Positions 40,740-51,538 of a stretch of DNA of 64,000 bases are shown piece after piece. The number at the start of each line of letters is the position of its first letter. Within the stretch, counting starts at the first letter, position 1. The translations under genes were made by a program, and so were the position numbers. Below the pieces are notes generated by a model. That model searched no databases. It worked only from the letters and a program-made list of their open reading frames with translations, and was not told the origin of the DNA. Source of the stretch: Acytostelium subglobosum LB1 (taxonomy: Eukaryota; Evosea; Eumycetozoa; Acytosteliales; Acytosteliaceae); the NCBI RefSeq assembly GCF_000787575.1, contig NW_012236520.1, positions 434,001 to 498,000 on the forward strand. Direction: 5' to 3'.

Positions 40740-41080
40740 TAGTATCTGTATCTGTTTGATTGAGAATCCGTTTGTGTGATTGGGCGTGTTTGATCACTTT
40801 TTACCTGAAATGGAGTTGTGTTTTTGATTGATTGAGTTCGCTCAGTGCACTGATTTGTGATTGATTGATCAATTTACAAGTTTGTTTCAAGGTTTATTAT
40901 TATAAATAATATCGATGGGAAGAGTCAATGTCAGATCGATAGACACTGCAGAGTGTAATAGAGGAGGGAGGGGAGTAGTGGGTTTGGAAGGTCCAGGATC
41001 AAAGGAGGCCTCGAGGCCTCTTGGTCCAAGATCTTTGAAAAGTTGTAAAGGAAGGAAGGAAGGAAAGAAGGAGTGGGAGT
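40740..41080. other. Intergenic
   Basis: The phosphatase promoter region and the 3' side of the G-alpha gene. G/A-rich near 40955-41075 (AGGAAGGAAGGAAAG). No gene is supported. Confidence 0.4.
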
Positions 41081-42301
41081 CTAAAAGTGTATCTTGAGTA
41101 TCTGATTGATGATGTTCCTGCGAACGGCATCAAACACTACAGTGATGTTCTCGACGTCGATGGCAGTGGTGACGTGGGCCACGATGGACTTGCCAGGTGG
41201 GACACGTGACAGGTACTTGTTGCGAATGAACTCCAGACAGCGGTCATAGTCACTGCCGCCTTGGAACTCGCGATGATAGTTTACAATTGGATCCTTGATG
41301 ATCTTCTCGCGGAACAGGTCGTTCTTGTTGAAGAACAGCACGATCGACACGTTCTTGAACAGCGGGTTGTTGACAATGTCCGCCCAGAGCTTGACGCTGT
41401 CCTGCAGGCGATTTGTGGCGCCATCCTCCACCAGATTCATATTGTAATCACTAAGTGATACACAGAATATAATTGTACGGACGTCGTCAAAGTAGTGCAT
41501 CCACTTCTTCCTCTCATTCTTCTGGCCGCCCACGTCCAGCAACCTAAACTTTACATCCTCCACCATGAACTCTGTCTCCTTCATGCCCGTGGTCCTCTGG
41601 CGACATCTCAATACATCATCCTGTGTCGGTATATAATCCTCCGCTCCAATTCTATCAATATGTTTCATGCAACTATGATTTGAAGTGTGAGTATGTGGTG
41701 GGGTGGGGGCTGGAATCATTCCAATCACTCATGTGCAATACATACTATCCTGCTACATCTGGAAGATTGATCTTGTCACGATGATCTTCGTAGAGTTGTT
41801 GGATGGCTGGGTCACTCCATAGACTTTTGATGTCATCGCACATGTGTGACTCTAGTGGCAGTTCAAAGGTGTTGCATCGTGCATAATGTTTGGCGCGATC
41901 AGTTAATGGATCCTCAACATTGAGATTGAATTGTTCCAGATTTCTAATCAAAGTCTGTAGACATTGTAATACATTTGATTGCATAATGTCCCTAAAATCC
42001 TTAACCTCATCATCCTTAAATCCATCCGTATGTATATATCTCATCTGTTTGGCAATTGTTGATTTGCCAGATTCTCCAGCGCCTGAATATTTGATTGATT
42101 GATTGGGTGGTCGATTGAGTGTGTTAGTGTGTGATGAGCTATTGAGTGATTGGAATGATTCCAGTGAGTGAATGGATGGATCACAAAACACATACCTAGT
42201 AACAGGACTTTGATTTCCCTGTCCAAGTGTCTTTTTTCATTTGCCAGCTCTTTGTCAATTGCTGAACTTTGCTTCTTTTCCGTGCTGATTGTGCAGCCCA
42301 T
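41081..42301 (-). CDS. Heterotrimeric G-protein alpha subunit
   Basis: Three exons (42196-42301, 41746-42082, 41081-41672) give 344 aa, normal for G-alpha. MGCTIS supplies an N-myristoylation Gly2 and palmitoylation Cys3. The nucleotide site includes LLLGAGESGKSTIAKQM (P-loop), RQRTTGMKE with the switch I Arg/Thr, DVGGQKNERKKW (switch II), FFNKNDLF for guanine, and TTAID in place of TCAT. The C-terminus IINQILKIHF, which sets receptor choice, lacks a pertussis-toxin Cys. Dictyostelids have a dozen G-alphas; I cannot say which orthologue this is. Both introns carry the GGAAT-ATTCC palindrome also found in the GPCR and receptor-RasGEF introns. Confidence 0.95.
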
Positions 42302-43061
42302 TGTTGTAGTTATATAGTTTGTATAGTGTAATGTAGTAATACAATGTTTGATTGATTGATTGATTGATTGAATGATGTGGAAAGGGCGGGTGAAGGCCAA
42401 AAGGGTCCAAATGAAGGTTTGGAGAATATGTGTATAGTTGTAGTAGTTGTAATAGGTAATAGGTTGGTGGTGCAGTGAAGATGGATTAAGGGCGTTATTG
42501 ACAAGTGGTCCTGAATGGATGGAGTAGTATTGGTGTTGCTTGTGCAATGATGGTTATTATTTGTGTTGCCGCCCAGTTTGTGTGTGCTAAAGAATTGCTT
42601 TAATGAATGAATCCTGCTTGGCACACTTGAGTGTAATGGGTGGGGCAAGTTGTGTGAAAGTCTATCTGAATCATTGTCTGTGTGGGGGTAATTTGATGAG
42701 CTTGAGAAATGCGTGTGTGGTGATGATCGTACTTTGCGAGATCATAAAGCTCAAAGTGGGCACAACCAAGATTTCAATCATAGGATGGAAGGACGCTTTC
42801 GCCCTATGGGATGGCTCCCCCACCAATCAGGATATTTTGTGATCTAAAATAAACAAAAAAAAAATCATAAACGTGATTGATCAAAGGAAGTTGTTATTAC
42901 CAATCGATTAAGGAAATAGAAATATATATTTTACTTCCTATTAATAGCATTTTTAATTGATTGATAGCATTTTAGTTCATGCATAATTAACTTAGTTTTT
43001 AAAAAAAAAAACACATAATTTTCCGATAAAGTTTGAGAATTGGAAACAACTCAAATCCAAA
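42302..43061. other. Intergenic; AT-rich near the tRNA
   Basis: The first half is the G-alpha promoter. From about 42840 the sequence becomes much more AT-rich (A-runs at 42854 and 42998) and leads into the tRNA-Gln. That AT-rich part may belong to an organelle-derived insert. Confidence 0.4.
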
Positions 43062-43132
43062 TGCTCTATCATATAAGGGTTAGTATCCTGGACTTTGAAT
43101 CCAGTCATCTGAGTTCGAATCTCAGTAGAGCA
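43062..43132 (+). tRNA. tRNA-Gln (anticodon TTG), organelle-like
   Basis: The cloverleaf is complete: acceptor TGCTCTA/TAGAGCA (7 bp), a weak AT-only D-stem with GGG in the loop, anticodon stem CTGGA/TCCAG around CTTTGAA (TTG, U33 present), variable TCAT, and T-arm CTGAG-TTCGAAT-CTCAG. A T-run (CTTTTTG) follows at 43138. The U1-A72 pair and AT-only D-stem are typical of bacterial and mitochondrial tRNA-Gln, not of nuclear eukaryotic ones, which start with G. A LINE sits 60 bp downstream. Confidence 0.85.
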
Positions 43133-43192
43133 AAAACTTTTTGACCTCGAGAATACCGAGGTATAAGGGGGATAGTTCCCGTGCCTTTTTTG

Positions 43193-43202
43193 ATGAAGAT
43201 TA
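43193..43202 (+). repeat. Target-site duplication, left copy
   Basis: ATGAAGATTA, identical to the copy at 45594-45603 that follows the poly(A) tail. Confidence 0.8.
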
Positions 43203-43325
43203 GAAAAACCGAAACGAGTGATACAGTTACTATCTGTTACTCGATCACTCAATCTAGCAAAGTCAATACATCAACTCTCAATCAACAACAGCAGTACTCA
43301 GGTGAGTGCCCTGTCACAGATTACA

Positions 43326-44031
43326 ATGGGAGCGGAGTCATTCTTCGCAAGGTATGGCCCGATCAATGATCGTGCGCCACCCTCATCGCAGTCATCATAC
43401 GACGTGCGAATCTTCTACCCTGGCGCAGCGCTGCTGCCAGAGGACTACATGAAAGGTCTGCGCTTGCACATGCGTGTAAGCAGATCGTACCCATCAGGCA
43501 CTGCTGCCTCTAAGGATAGCAGTGCACTCCGTGGCTTGACCGTTGAAGGCAAAGCCTACTCTTCTGCCGAACTCAGCAAGCTTGTTGAGCACTTCCGCGG
43601 CAACGCTTGCACTCTCACTGGCGCCTCATCACCCGTCAGCGCCCGTCTGTTTGTGCCATCCCACCACTTCGTCGAGATGACGTTTGTGGCCACCAAGGAC
43701 GACGGCGCCCGTACCAAGCCGACNGACATCTCAGAGTTGTGTCCTCCATCGTTTGTACATCACCATGTCGCAGACTCTCGTCACACGATCACACTGCTGT
43801 GGCCCTCAGCCACCCAGTTCGAGTCGCTCAAGGACGACATCATGGTCAACCCCAACGTGGCTGCCTCACGCGTCGTGCCCTTCAAGAAGCGCTCGAGCAC
43901 CCGCACCCGCAAGGCGCGCAAGCAAGCTCAGTCCGCGTCCGCCAAGGCTACGCCTTCCAAGGCGACGCCCAACAAGCCCGCGGCTGACAAGCCTGTGAGC
44001 TCACCTCCCAAGTCCGACAGCGCCGAGGCTT
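43326..44031 (+). CDS. LINE ORF1 (runs into gap)
   Basis: The frame opens at MGAESFFARYGPINDRAPPS and continues at least 235 codons to the gap. The first part has an RNA-binding-like fold pattern (YDVRIFYPGAALLPEDY, FVEMTFVATKDDG). The end is basic and Lys/Ala/Pro-rich (KKRSSTRTRKARKQAQ), as expected of a nucleic-acid-binding ORF1 protein. One ambiguous base lies at 43724. The C-terminus is unknown because of the gap. Confidence 0.7.
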
Positions 44032-44131
44032 NNNNNNNNNNNNNNNNNNNNNNNNNNNNNNNNNNNNNNNNNNNNNNNNNNNNNNNNNNNNNNNNNNNNN
44101 NNNNNNNNNNNNNNNNNNNNNNNNNNNNNNN
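44032..44131. other. Assembly gap of 100 N
   Basis: Exactly 100 unknown bases, probably a placeholder. The missing piece should include the end of ORF1 and the endonuclease and most of the reverse transcriptase of ORF2, several kilobases in a complete element. Confidence 0.95.
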
Positions 44132-45460
44132 CCAGTGGCCACCGAACCTGAAAGGTACTTGGGCGTCAACTTCACCAAGCAGGGCATCTACTCCAAGTTC
44201 AAGACTCTCATCAGCTCCCTCCGCGGCAGACTCTCGCTCTTCAAGTCTGAAAGCACCACACTGCGGTCCAAGGTTGCAGCTCTCAAGTCTTACGCCCTCC
44301 CCCCTCTGATGTACCACTTCTATCTGGACTCACCGACCAAGTGGCAGATCAAGAAGATCGAAAACCTCACCAAATGGTTCATCTCAGCCCCCAAGACCAC
44401 CGCCTACGGCTCCAGCTTCATCAACACGATGGCACTGGACCGCGCCAGCTTCCATTGGGATCAAGGTGGCCTCAACCTCTGGGACATTGGGCTCAGATCA
44501 ATTGCCTACAAGGTATGGGTGTTCAATCGTTTCCTCAACACCCCAGCCCATCTCACCCATGGCTACCTGGACTCGTGGAGAACTCAACACCGCAACGCCA
44601 GGAAGCGCCTGGGAGGCAAGTTCACTGGCCTCTTCCGCAAGTTCCACACACTTTGGATGGAGTTCCGCTCCGCCCACCTCTCCAGCCATAGCGACAAGGT
44701 ACCTCTCTTGGATAGCAATGGTGTCACCCTCAGTCTGAAAGACATCTATGCCATCCTCTGGAAGGCAAAGTATGGCTCAATCAGACTGACCGAGGGTCAA
44801 TGGCAGCTCAGTGTCTTCCACGGCCTCAAGCTCCCAGACATCTTCAAGGTCATCAGCACCCTGAGAGGACCATCCTCGCGTAACGCCCTCTTCAGGTTCT
44901 TCTCCCATACCCTCCCAATCAACCATATGAGAGCAGACGCTGACTGTACCCTCTGTGGCAACTCCTGTACAGACCAACCCTACAATCACTTCTTCTTTGA
45001 CTGCAGCAAAGTGGCAACCCAAGAAGCCATGCGCCCAGCCTTAGACTTGGTGAAGCAACGCTCTGGTATCAATGTCAGAGAATGGAACATCAAAGCACTG
45101 GACATCTCCACGAAGTCTCGTCGCCCCAACCTTCCATTCATCCACCTCATGGCAATCATCGTCAACTACCTCTGGCACTACATCGCCAACCACCTCTTTG
45201 GCAACAAGGAGGCCCTGTTGGCCAAGCTCAGCTTGGTGTGCATCACATCCTTCAAGTCCCTCCTCCGCCAGGAGTGGCGCTCCCTCATGTCCACGCTCAC
45301 GAGTCACATCCTGGCCGGACGACCAGTCAACATCAAGAATGAGATGGCCGAGTTCACTACCATGTGGCACCTCAGCACTCGCAACAGCGACATCCGTCTT
45401 CCGCCTCTGCCGCCAACTATCAACAAATACTTGGTGGCCGAATTCAGAGGCCTACAGTAG
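44132..45460 (+). CDS. LINE ORF2, C-terminal part (RT thumb and zinc knuckle)
   Basis: Entering from the gap, the frame begins near ERYLGVNFTKQGIYSKF, the thumb/connection region after the RT palm of L1-like LINEs, continues through a long helical region (LKSYALPPLMYHFYLDSPTK, NLWDIGLRSIAYKVWVFNRF) and a Cys/His cluster CTLCGNSCTDQPYNHFFFDC, the zf-RVT motif, and ends at AEFRGLQ. The palm with its catalytic Asp residues is not in the assembled sequence. A fragment of the same ORF2 lies at 23831-23920. Confidence 0.85.
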   Translation, partial: PVATEPERYLGVNFTKQGIYSKFKTLISSLRGRLSLFKSESTTLRSKVAALKSYALPPLMYHFYLDSPTKWQIKKIENLTKWFISAPKTTAYGSSFINTMALDRASFHWDQGGLNLWDIGLRSIAYKVWVFNRFLNTPAHLTHGYLDSWRTQHRNARKRLGGKFTGLFRKFHTLWMEFRSAHLSSHSDKVPLLDSNGVTLSLKDIYAILWKAKYGSIRLTEGQWQLSVFHGLKLPDIFKVISTLRGPSSRNALFRFFSHTLPINHMRADADCTLCGNSCTDQPYNHFFFDCSKVATQEAMRPALDLVKQRSGINVREWNIKALDISTKSRRPNLPFIHLMAIIVNYLWHYIANHLFGNKEALLAKLSLVCITSFKSLLRQEWRSLMSTLTSHILAGRPVNIKNEMAEFTTMWHLSTRNSDIRLPPLPPTINKYLVAEFRGLQ

Positions 45461-45593
45461 AAAAGAAAAGAAAGAAAAAAATCAAGAAAATTCAAAATCG
45501 ACTAACTTATATATATTATCCCGCCTCTTCAATGACGCCAATTTATTTGCAATAATAATAAACTTCCACTCTAGTCAAAAAAAAAAAAAAAAA

Positions 45594-45603
45594 ATGAAGA
45601 TTA
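45594..45603 (+). repeat. Target-site duplication, right copy
   Basis: ATGAAGATTA directly after the A-tail; the first A is shared with the tail, so the duplication is 9-10 bp. Confidence 0.8.
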
Positions 45604-45846
45604 TCCCTCAACAATGGAACGATCTTCTAATTACCTCTTCTAGAAAATTCAAAGTAAATAAAAAAACCGAACCTTTAATTAATTTAGTTTTAAATTGAAC
45701 AAAACGAATCGGGGAATTTAATTTAGCCATACGACATGAACATCTTCACCACCTCATTAATCAAACACACACATACAGACAGAAATTATAAACAAATACA
45801 GTAATAACATATTATTATATGTAAATGAAACCATACATTGTGATAA
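45604..45846. other. AT-rich flank of the LINE
   Basis: Starting in the right target duplication is a 34-codon frame (MKIIPQQWNDLLITSSRKFK and so on, stop near 45699) with A/T-ending codons, unlike nearby nuclear genes. Together with the tRNA flank it may be inserted mitochondrial DNA. Confidence 0.35.
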
Positions 45847-46701
45847 ATGAAACTCACAGAAAACACAAAAGGAGATAAGAAGAAGGAGGATATAAGTATC
45901 AATCAAATGTCAACAGACAAGACATCAACACCATCATCACCAATATCAGGTGCTGATACAACAACAACAACATCATCATCATCATTATCATGTCATTTCA
46001 ATACAACAAAGAGATCACCATTAACAACTGCACAATGGGTATATTTGTTGGTGGCACAAGGTGTCGTGGCAGGCATCGTCAACTTCTTTGTCAATCTCTT
46101 CATCACATGGATCATCTACTCTAAGGAGTCTGGTGCACTGATCGACTTTTCAGGCCAACTGACCTGCATCCTATCCGATATCATCGTCACATCATTCCTT
46201 CTACCCGTGATCATGTGTCTAATTGGTTCAATTCTAGTCACACTCGATCTTCGCAAAGGCAAACTGATCAAGCCAATCGATAGACGATGGTTAGACTCTG
46301 CATTTGTCTGTTGGATACCTCAAGGTATGTATGATTGATTGAGTTGAAGTCGACATCACTAACCTCTCATTCATCATCATCATTTAGGTATATATTATAG
46401 ATGTATATTACTACGAGCTGTTATATTTGGAATGCTTGGAGTGTTGTTGTTCGCTCCACCTACACTTATTGCATTGTTTTTGGCGACAAGACCTGGAGGA
46501 GGAGACATGCTCATCAAGTGGACGTTCTATATATTCAAAGGATCATGGTGTGCACTGTTTGCATTCGTAGTGGCACCTTGTATAGCATTCATTCTGGCGG
46601 CATCTTATGAGCCCAATCAATCTTTCCTCAGACGGACATCATATTCACCATCATCGCCGTCGTCGATATCCTTATCACCATCATCAGACAACAAGGTTTA
46701 A
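45847..46701 (+). CDS. Four-pass membrane protein of unknown function
   Basis: Two exons (45847-46324, 46388-46701) give 263 aa. Residues 1-55 are a Ser/Thr-rich cytoplasmic tail. Hydrophobic helices follow: LLVAQGVVAGIVNFFVNLFI, DIIVTSFLLPVIMCLIGSIL, RAVIFGMLGVLLFAPPTLIA and GSWCALFAFVVAPCIAFILA. The C-terminus is Ser/Pro-rich (SYSPSSPSSISLSPSSD), a likely phosphorylation target. I do not recognise the family. The even number of helices suggests both ends face the same side. Confidence 0.8.
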
Positions 46702-46932
46702 ACTTAACAAACCAAACCAAACTCATTCAGTCCAGCGACCAAACCAAAGAGGTCGTTCGATCGTCAGACATACCATATAATGTACATTGTGTATCCTTTG
46801 GGAGAAGTAAACATGGGCGTCACTCATTCATACTTGACGTCCCCAACGAGACTCAATCATATAATTGGGTCTCTAACTAACTAACTAACTTGACATGTCT
46901 TACTTGCGAAAATATCTCTTTGCTTTGTTTGT

Positions 46933-49900
46933 TTATTGAGCATTGGTCGGATGTGGCTGATGTTGCTGCTGGTTCTGCTGATTCTGCTGGTTCTGCTGGT
47001 TCTGTTGCTGTTGTTGTTGCTGCTGGAGCATACGCTGTTGGTATAACTTCTGTTGATATATCTGTGGAAGATAGATGTGATCGTTGTACAATCTCCATTT
47101 ACCACCACACAGTGGACATGCCAACGACCAGCGATCAGACCAGAACAATGGAGTGGAACGTCGTAGAATTGTCATACGATGACATCGGGTACACTTCTTG
47201 ATGGGCTTCTCTGTTCTTGGAGGTATAGGTATACGTGTGATAATGTCGTGAGCAATGTTGATGTAGTCTGAGCTCTTGGGAGAGTACTTGAAGTGGACTG
47301 GCGTGTCTGCCAGTTGAGCGGATGCAGTGGCCGCTGCCACATTCTGATGATTGGCAGAGACAATCGCAGGTGTTGTAGTTGTGGAGGAGGTGGACGACGA
47401 GGATGAGGATGTCGTTGATGTCTGGGGCACAGGGTTCTGATCGAGGAAGCCATCCAGGGGTGGGTCCAAATCGAGCATGGTGAATGAGTTGGTGATTGTT
47501 ATCTCTGATGTATCCTTGGCCACCTTTTGTGGCACATGTTTCTTGATCAACTCTATCAACTCCTCTGTGAGTGTTGGTAAACGATCCGAAGTGAACGACT
47601 TGAATGTTGTCATTGGTGACGTCAATGTCTGATCAGAGCTGATGATACCCGGGTATATACCATCGATCCAGGTGTGAACTTGTGATTGTTCCTTGGCTAT
47701 GGTAATTGATTGATTGATTGATGTTAGACTCATGCCGTGGACTGGCTGCCAATGTGACTTACGATCTACAGTCTTTAAACAAAGGTCCTTCAAAAGTGGA
47801 GTGAGGATATCGATGGCCAAGCGTATATCCTCCAACTTGAACTTTGGTGAGTGGTAGCCACTTGCCTTGGGTACCTCTGGGTTCTTCTCCTTGAATGCCT
47901 TTGCATAGCATAATAGTTCAAACAATGATAACATCGTGTTGATATCATAGAATAGACTGATCTGTTGATGGTTATTGCGGTGATGCGAGTTAGCAACGTG
48001 TTTGAGGAAAGGAACATCCCCTGTACCATTACAACTTACAAATGGAAATGAGAACTGCTTTGATGGCTTGATCTCAAGGTAGTGCAGTGGGAAGTAGTTT
48101 GATACTTCAATGCCAAGGTACTCTGTAGGTAGATTGAATTGGAATGCAGAGTCTTTGAGGATGTAGGTGGCGTAGAAGGAGTTCTTGAGGAAGAAGTTGG
48201 TGAACTCGATGGCCCAGTCGATGAGGTAGCCAATGTTCTCCTTGTCCTCTGTGTTGCGCTGTTCTTGACTCAGCGCGAGGTAGGACGACTTGATCGTGTC
48301 CAGCAGATAGATGATGAATGCTTTGGCCTGTGAGTCGATAAAGGCCAACTCCTTACCATGCACGATTCGATATATTGATGCACGGATCGCGTCCAGTGTG
48401 GACCTGAACTGTAGCAGTAGCCCCGATGCTGAGAGTAGATTGCACTCCATCGATAGCTTTGTGATCACGTGATGGAAGGTGTCTTGTGTGTCGTTCGACG
48501 CAGAGTAGATGCGTAGCGCGATCAGGATGTCCCACCAATCAGTGGAGCGCAGTATAGAGTACTGTAGCAGCTGGCTCAGCCAGTTCGCCACGGCCGACTT
48601 GGAGCATGTCAGTTTGCGGATGGGCAGCGACACCAATTGAAGCCTGTTTGTGTTTGTTAGACAAGCGGCCAGACATCCATTTGGCGATGGCGCCAGCGAG
48701 ATACCCTGTTCGTTGGGCGCTCTGTTTGGCAGTTGTGCATTGATGATTCGTTCAAACGTCTTGCTGCTGACGACCTCGACACTGCCACATTGGAAGTTTA
48801 TCCAGATCACGCCAGTGATGTTTGAAAAGTGCAGCGATGATACAATCGGAGCTGTGTTGATTGATGATGATGACGACGAGGTGGCAGTGTTCGATCTCTT
48901 CTTTCTGAAGAAGGCGCGCTTGTGTGTGCATGCCCACTCGGGCACCTTGTGACTCTGATTGTTGGTGAACAACGATTGGATGGCCAGATGCTGTGATGGA
49001 TGCTGCTCGCTCTTCTCCCATCTATACAGGATGCAACAATCTACTCCACTCTTGGCAATGATCAGTGACGTCTCTGAGTTATCAAAGTATATCGATGTCA
49101 CCTTCAAGTTGCGCTTTGACTTTAATATCATCTGATCAGTCTCTACATAATCCGATAAGTGTATCTTGTCACATGTATATACTCCAATGGCTGTATAGAT
49201 ATATATAGGTTAGTGTGTGATGTGAGGGAGGGAGGACACTCAATCAAGTATACTTACACTTTGAATAAAAGTCATATGTTACATTGTAGAGGAATATGAC
49301 GTTTCCAAGTCGTTCAGAGTGAATGGCGATCATGATAGAGTCATCCTTGGTCGATATAATGTCAGCACAGTCGATTGAGTAGTACATTGGGATACCAATA
49401 TCCCCTGTGATATGCTTCCATGTCGTCTCCAATAAGTTGTAAGTGACAATATGTATCTGTTAAAGGGTGGCGAGAGCGTGAGTGATGCATCCTGATAAAT
49501 GAGCGAATGATGGTACATACCTTTCCATCCTTGGAGAGAGTGACAAAGGATTGTGTAACGATCTCATTGGTCGGGTTGTCGACGAATAGTCGCATGGGAG
49601 ATGGTGGCAACATGGCGCCTTCTTCGGGACGATCGATTGGAGGATAGGATGACGGCAGGACGGGACAGTTGAGAGACATCCAGCGACTTAGGAGGAGGTA
49701 GGGAGTGTTGAGCGGGTGTGAGCCGAGCTCGGCCCACTCGTCCAAGTTGTCAACCTTTCGATACAAGCATATGTTGTTATGCATGTCGACTGACATGAGC
49801 AGACTGCCCTGTGATTGATTGGACCATTCCAAATACTTGATGCAGCTGGTGTGCTTGGTCTGTATCAGCATGACCTCATGCGGTAGGTCCACCCTGACCA

Positions 49901-50480
49901 CGTTAATATAGAAGAAGTCTTGCTTATTATTATTATTGTTGTTTCTATTGTGTTGTTGCTGTTGTTGTTGTTGTTGTTGTTGTTGGTCATCGGAGATGTC
50001 GGACATGCATGTATCAAATAGGTTACGTTGTTGATTGAGTACGAATGCGATAAAGTTGTCGGATGACCATGCAACCAACTGTACAGAGGACGATGAGTTG
50101 ACAATTGGCAAGAGATGACGATACTCTGTGTCAGTCCAATCATTCTTCATCGTCATGAATGACAGTGGATCATCGTCAATCATCATTGAGCCGCCGCCAC
50201 TGCTTTGACCATTGATACCGCCGCCTTTACTATTTACTATATTGAAATCTGTCATCATCTCACTATCATCCATTATCTCATCTGTATCTGTTTCTGTATT
50301 ATGATGACCATTGATTGATATCGATGTCGATGTTGATGTAGATGTCGTTGCTTTTGTCGCTGTCACTGATGTTACAACTGGTGAAGATAATGGTGATTGT
50401 GATGATGATGTCTCGTTGACATGTTGCAGCTGGCTCTGCAAGCCATCATCCTTCATCTTTATCGACCAAACTGAGTCCAT
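46933..50480 (-). CDS. med16: Probable Mediator complex subunit 16
   Basis: Four exons (49521-50480, 49258-49456, 47763-49190, 46933-47696) give 1116 aa. The 66-nt intron at 47697-47762 keeps the frame and is inferred from GTAAGT and CATAG. The N-terminus is Ser/Thr-rich, then a beta-propeller-like half (VQLVAWSSDNFIAFVLN, IKYLEWSNQSQGSLLMSVD, NNICLYRK), with a helical middle (LLQYSILRSTDWWDILIALR). Near the C-terminus is a zinc-ribbon pattern, CTRCHRM then CPLCGGKW, followed by Gln/Asn tracts. WD-like N-half, helical middle and C-terminal CxxC pairs are the layout of MED16 (SFR6), a tail-module subunit linking activators to Pol II. The start is MDSVWSIKMKDDG at 50480. Confidence 0.65.
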
Positions 50481-50821
50481 TGCTTTGCTTGAATCAAAGA
50501 TGTATATTTGTTTGATTGATTGTTTGATTGTTTGATTGATCTTAAGTATATATAGAGATATATATAATGTATATGTATATATATATATTACAATGTACAC
50601 CTTAAATTGAAGGTAGTAATAATGATCAACTTCACCACCTTTGTGTAAAAGCACCCTTCACCCCATCATTCAACCAGAACCACCCACATTCCTTAAAAAG
50701 GTTCATTCCATCACTTATCTCTTCATCTTCAGATTCATGTTATACATCTTTAACATTGTTCAATCAATGTTCATTTGTTGTTATACAGATAGAGATACAT
50801 AACATACATATATTTATATAT
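50481..50821. other. Intergenic
   Basis: The promoter of the MED16-like gene and the 3' side of the first lysozyme gene. AT-rich with TATATA near 50555-50590. Nothing else is seen. Confidence 0.4.
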
Positions 50822-51538
50822 TTAGTAATAGTCGAGGTCAACTCCCAATCCACAGACAGTGGTGGAACCAACATATTGCTTGGCGTGTGGCTTGGTCCAA
50901 CCTCCGAAGGAGCTAAAGTCCGAGAAGGATGGGCTGTTGTCATAGTGAGCGTACCAGAGTGGAAGAGCCTTGCCACCATCCCAGCTACCCATGATTGGCT
51001 CCCATTGTGAGGCAGAGGTGTAGACACCAACCTTGACGCCTGCGGTCTTGGCGCCTGCCAGCATTGAGTTGAAAAAGTTGCGGTTGTCAGTGTGGCTGCT
51101 GCTCCAGTACGTGCCGGGTCCCTCAATGTCGAACCAGACCATTCCAATAGTGGCCTTGTATGACTTTAGGTACTTGACCATCTCCTCGACCTGACCGGCA
51201 CCATTTCCACAGCTGGTGCATGGGAAGATGTAAGCGTCCACGTTGGTAATACCAGCAGCTCTGGCATTCAAGATTGAATGTGGACCATTGGTGTCGACAC
51301 GACCAAGAGACTCATATCCCTAAGGGGTTGGTAAAGAATGATTTGTTAGTGTTATTGATTAGACTACTGGCATTACTTTTATACATACTCTAACAACAAC
51401 CCAACTGTGACCATCAGACTTTAGACACTTGAACTCATCGACTGTGGAACCAGCAGAGATGTCTACACCCTTGGACGAGAGAACAACAGCAGTCTGGACA
51501 ATAACCAATGACAGTATAATTGCAGTGTACTTGAACAT
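50822..51538 (-). CDS. Secreted GH25-type lysozyme, copy 1
   Basis: Two exons (51389-51538, 50822-51319) give 215 aa. MFKYTAIILSLVIVQTAVVL is a signal peptide. The GH25 muramidase barrel begins SSKGVDISAGSTVDEFKCLK with the N-terminal catalytic-type Asp (GVDIS), then MVWFDIEGPGTYW carrying the DxE catalytic pair, VGVYTSASQWEPIMG, and WYAHYDNSPSF. GH25 enzymes cut the glycan strand of bacterial peptidoglycan; in amoebae they serve digestion of bacteria. The next copy (51906-52627) is about 80 percent identical by eye. This copy has GYES and NGPHS where the other has Cys. Confidence 0.9.

Larger units (their letters stand above)
43203..45593 (+). mobile_element. TRE-type non-LTR retrotransposon (LINE) downstream of a tRNA, with assembly gap
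   Basis: The element lies between two copies of ATGAAGATTA (43193-43202 and 45594-45603), a 10-bp target-site duplication, and ends in a poly(A) of about 17-18. It carries ORF1 and the C-terminal part of ORF2, with the middle lost in a 100-N gap. The insertion point about 60 bp 3' of a tRNA matches the habit of dictyostelid TRE3 elements. Its base composition (GC-rich, C-ending codons) differs sharply from the AT-rich flanks on both sides. Confidence 0.9.

Noticed and set aside
42603-42842. 79-aa plus-strand frame upstream of the tRNA-Gln
   Set aside because: It overlaps the G-alpha promoter, has mixed composition and no motif; not supported as a gene.
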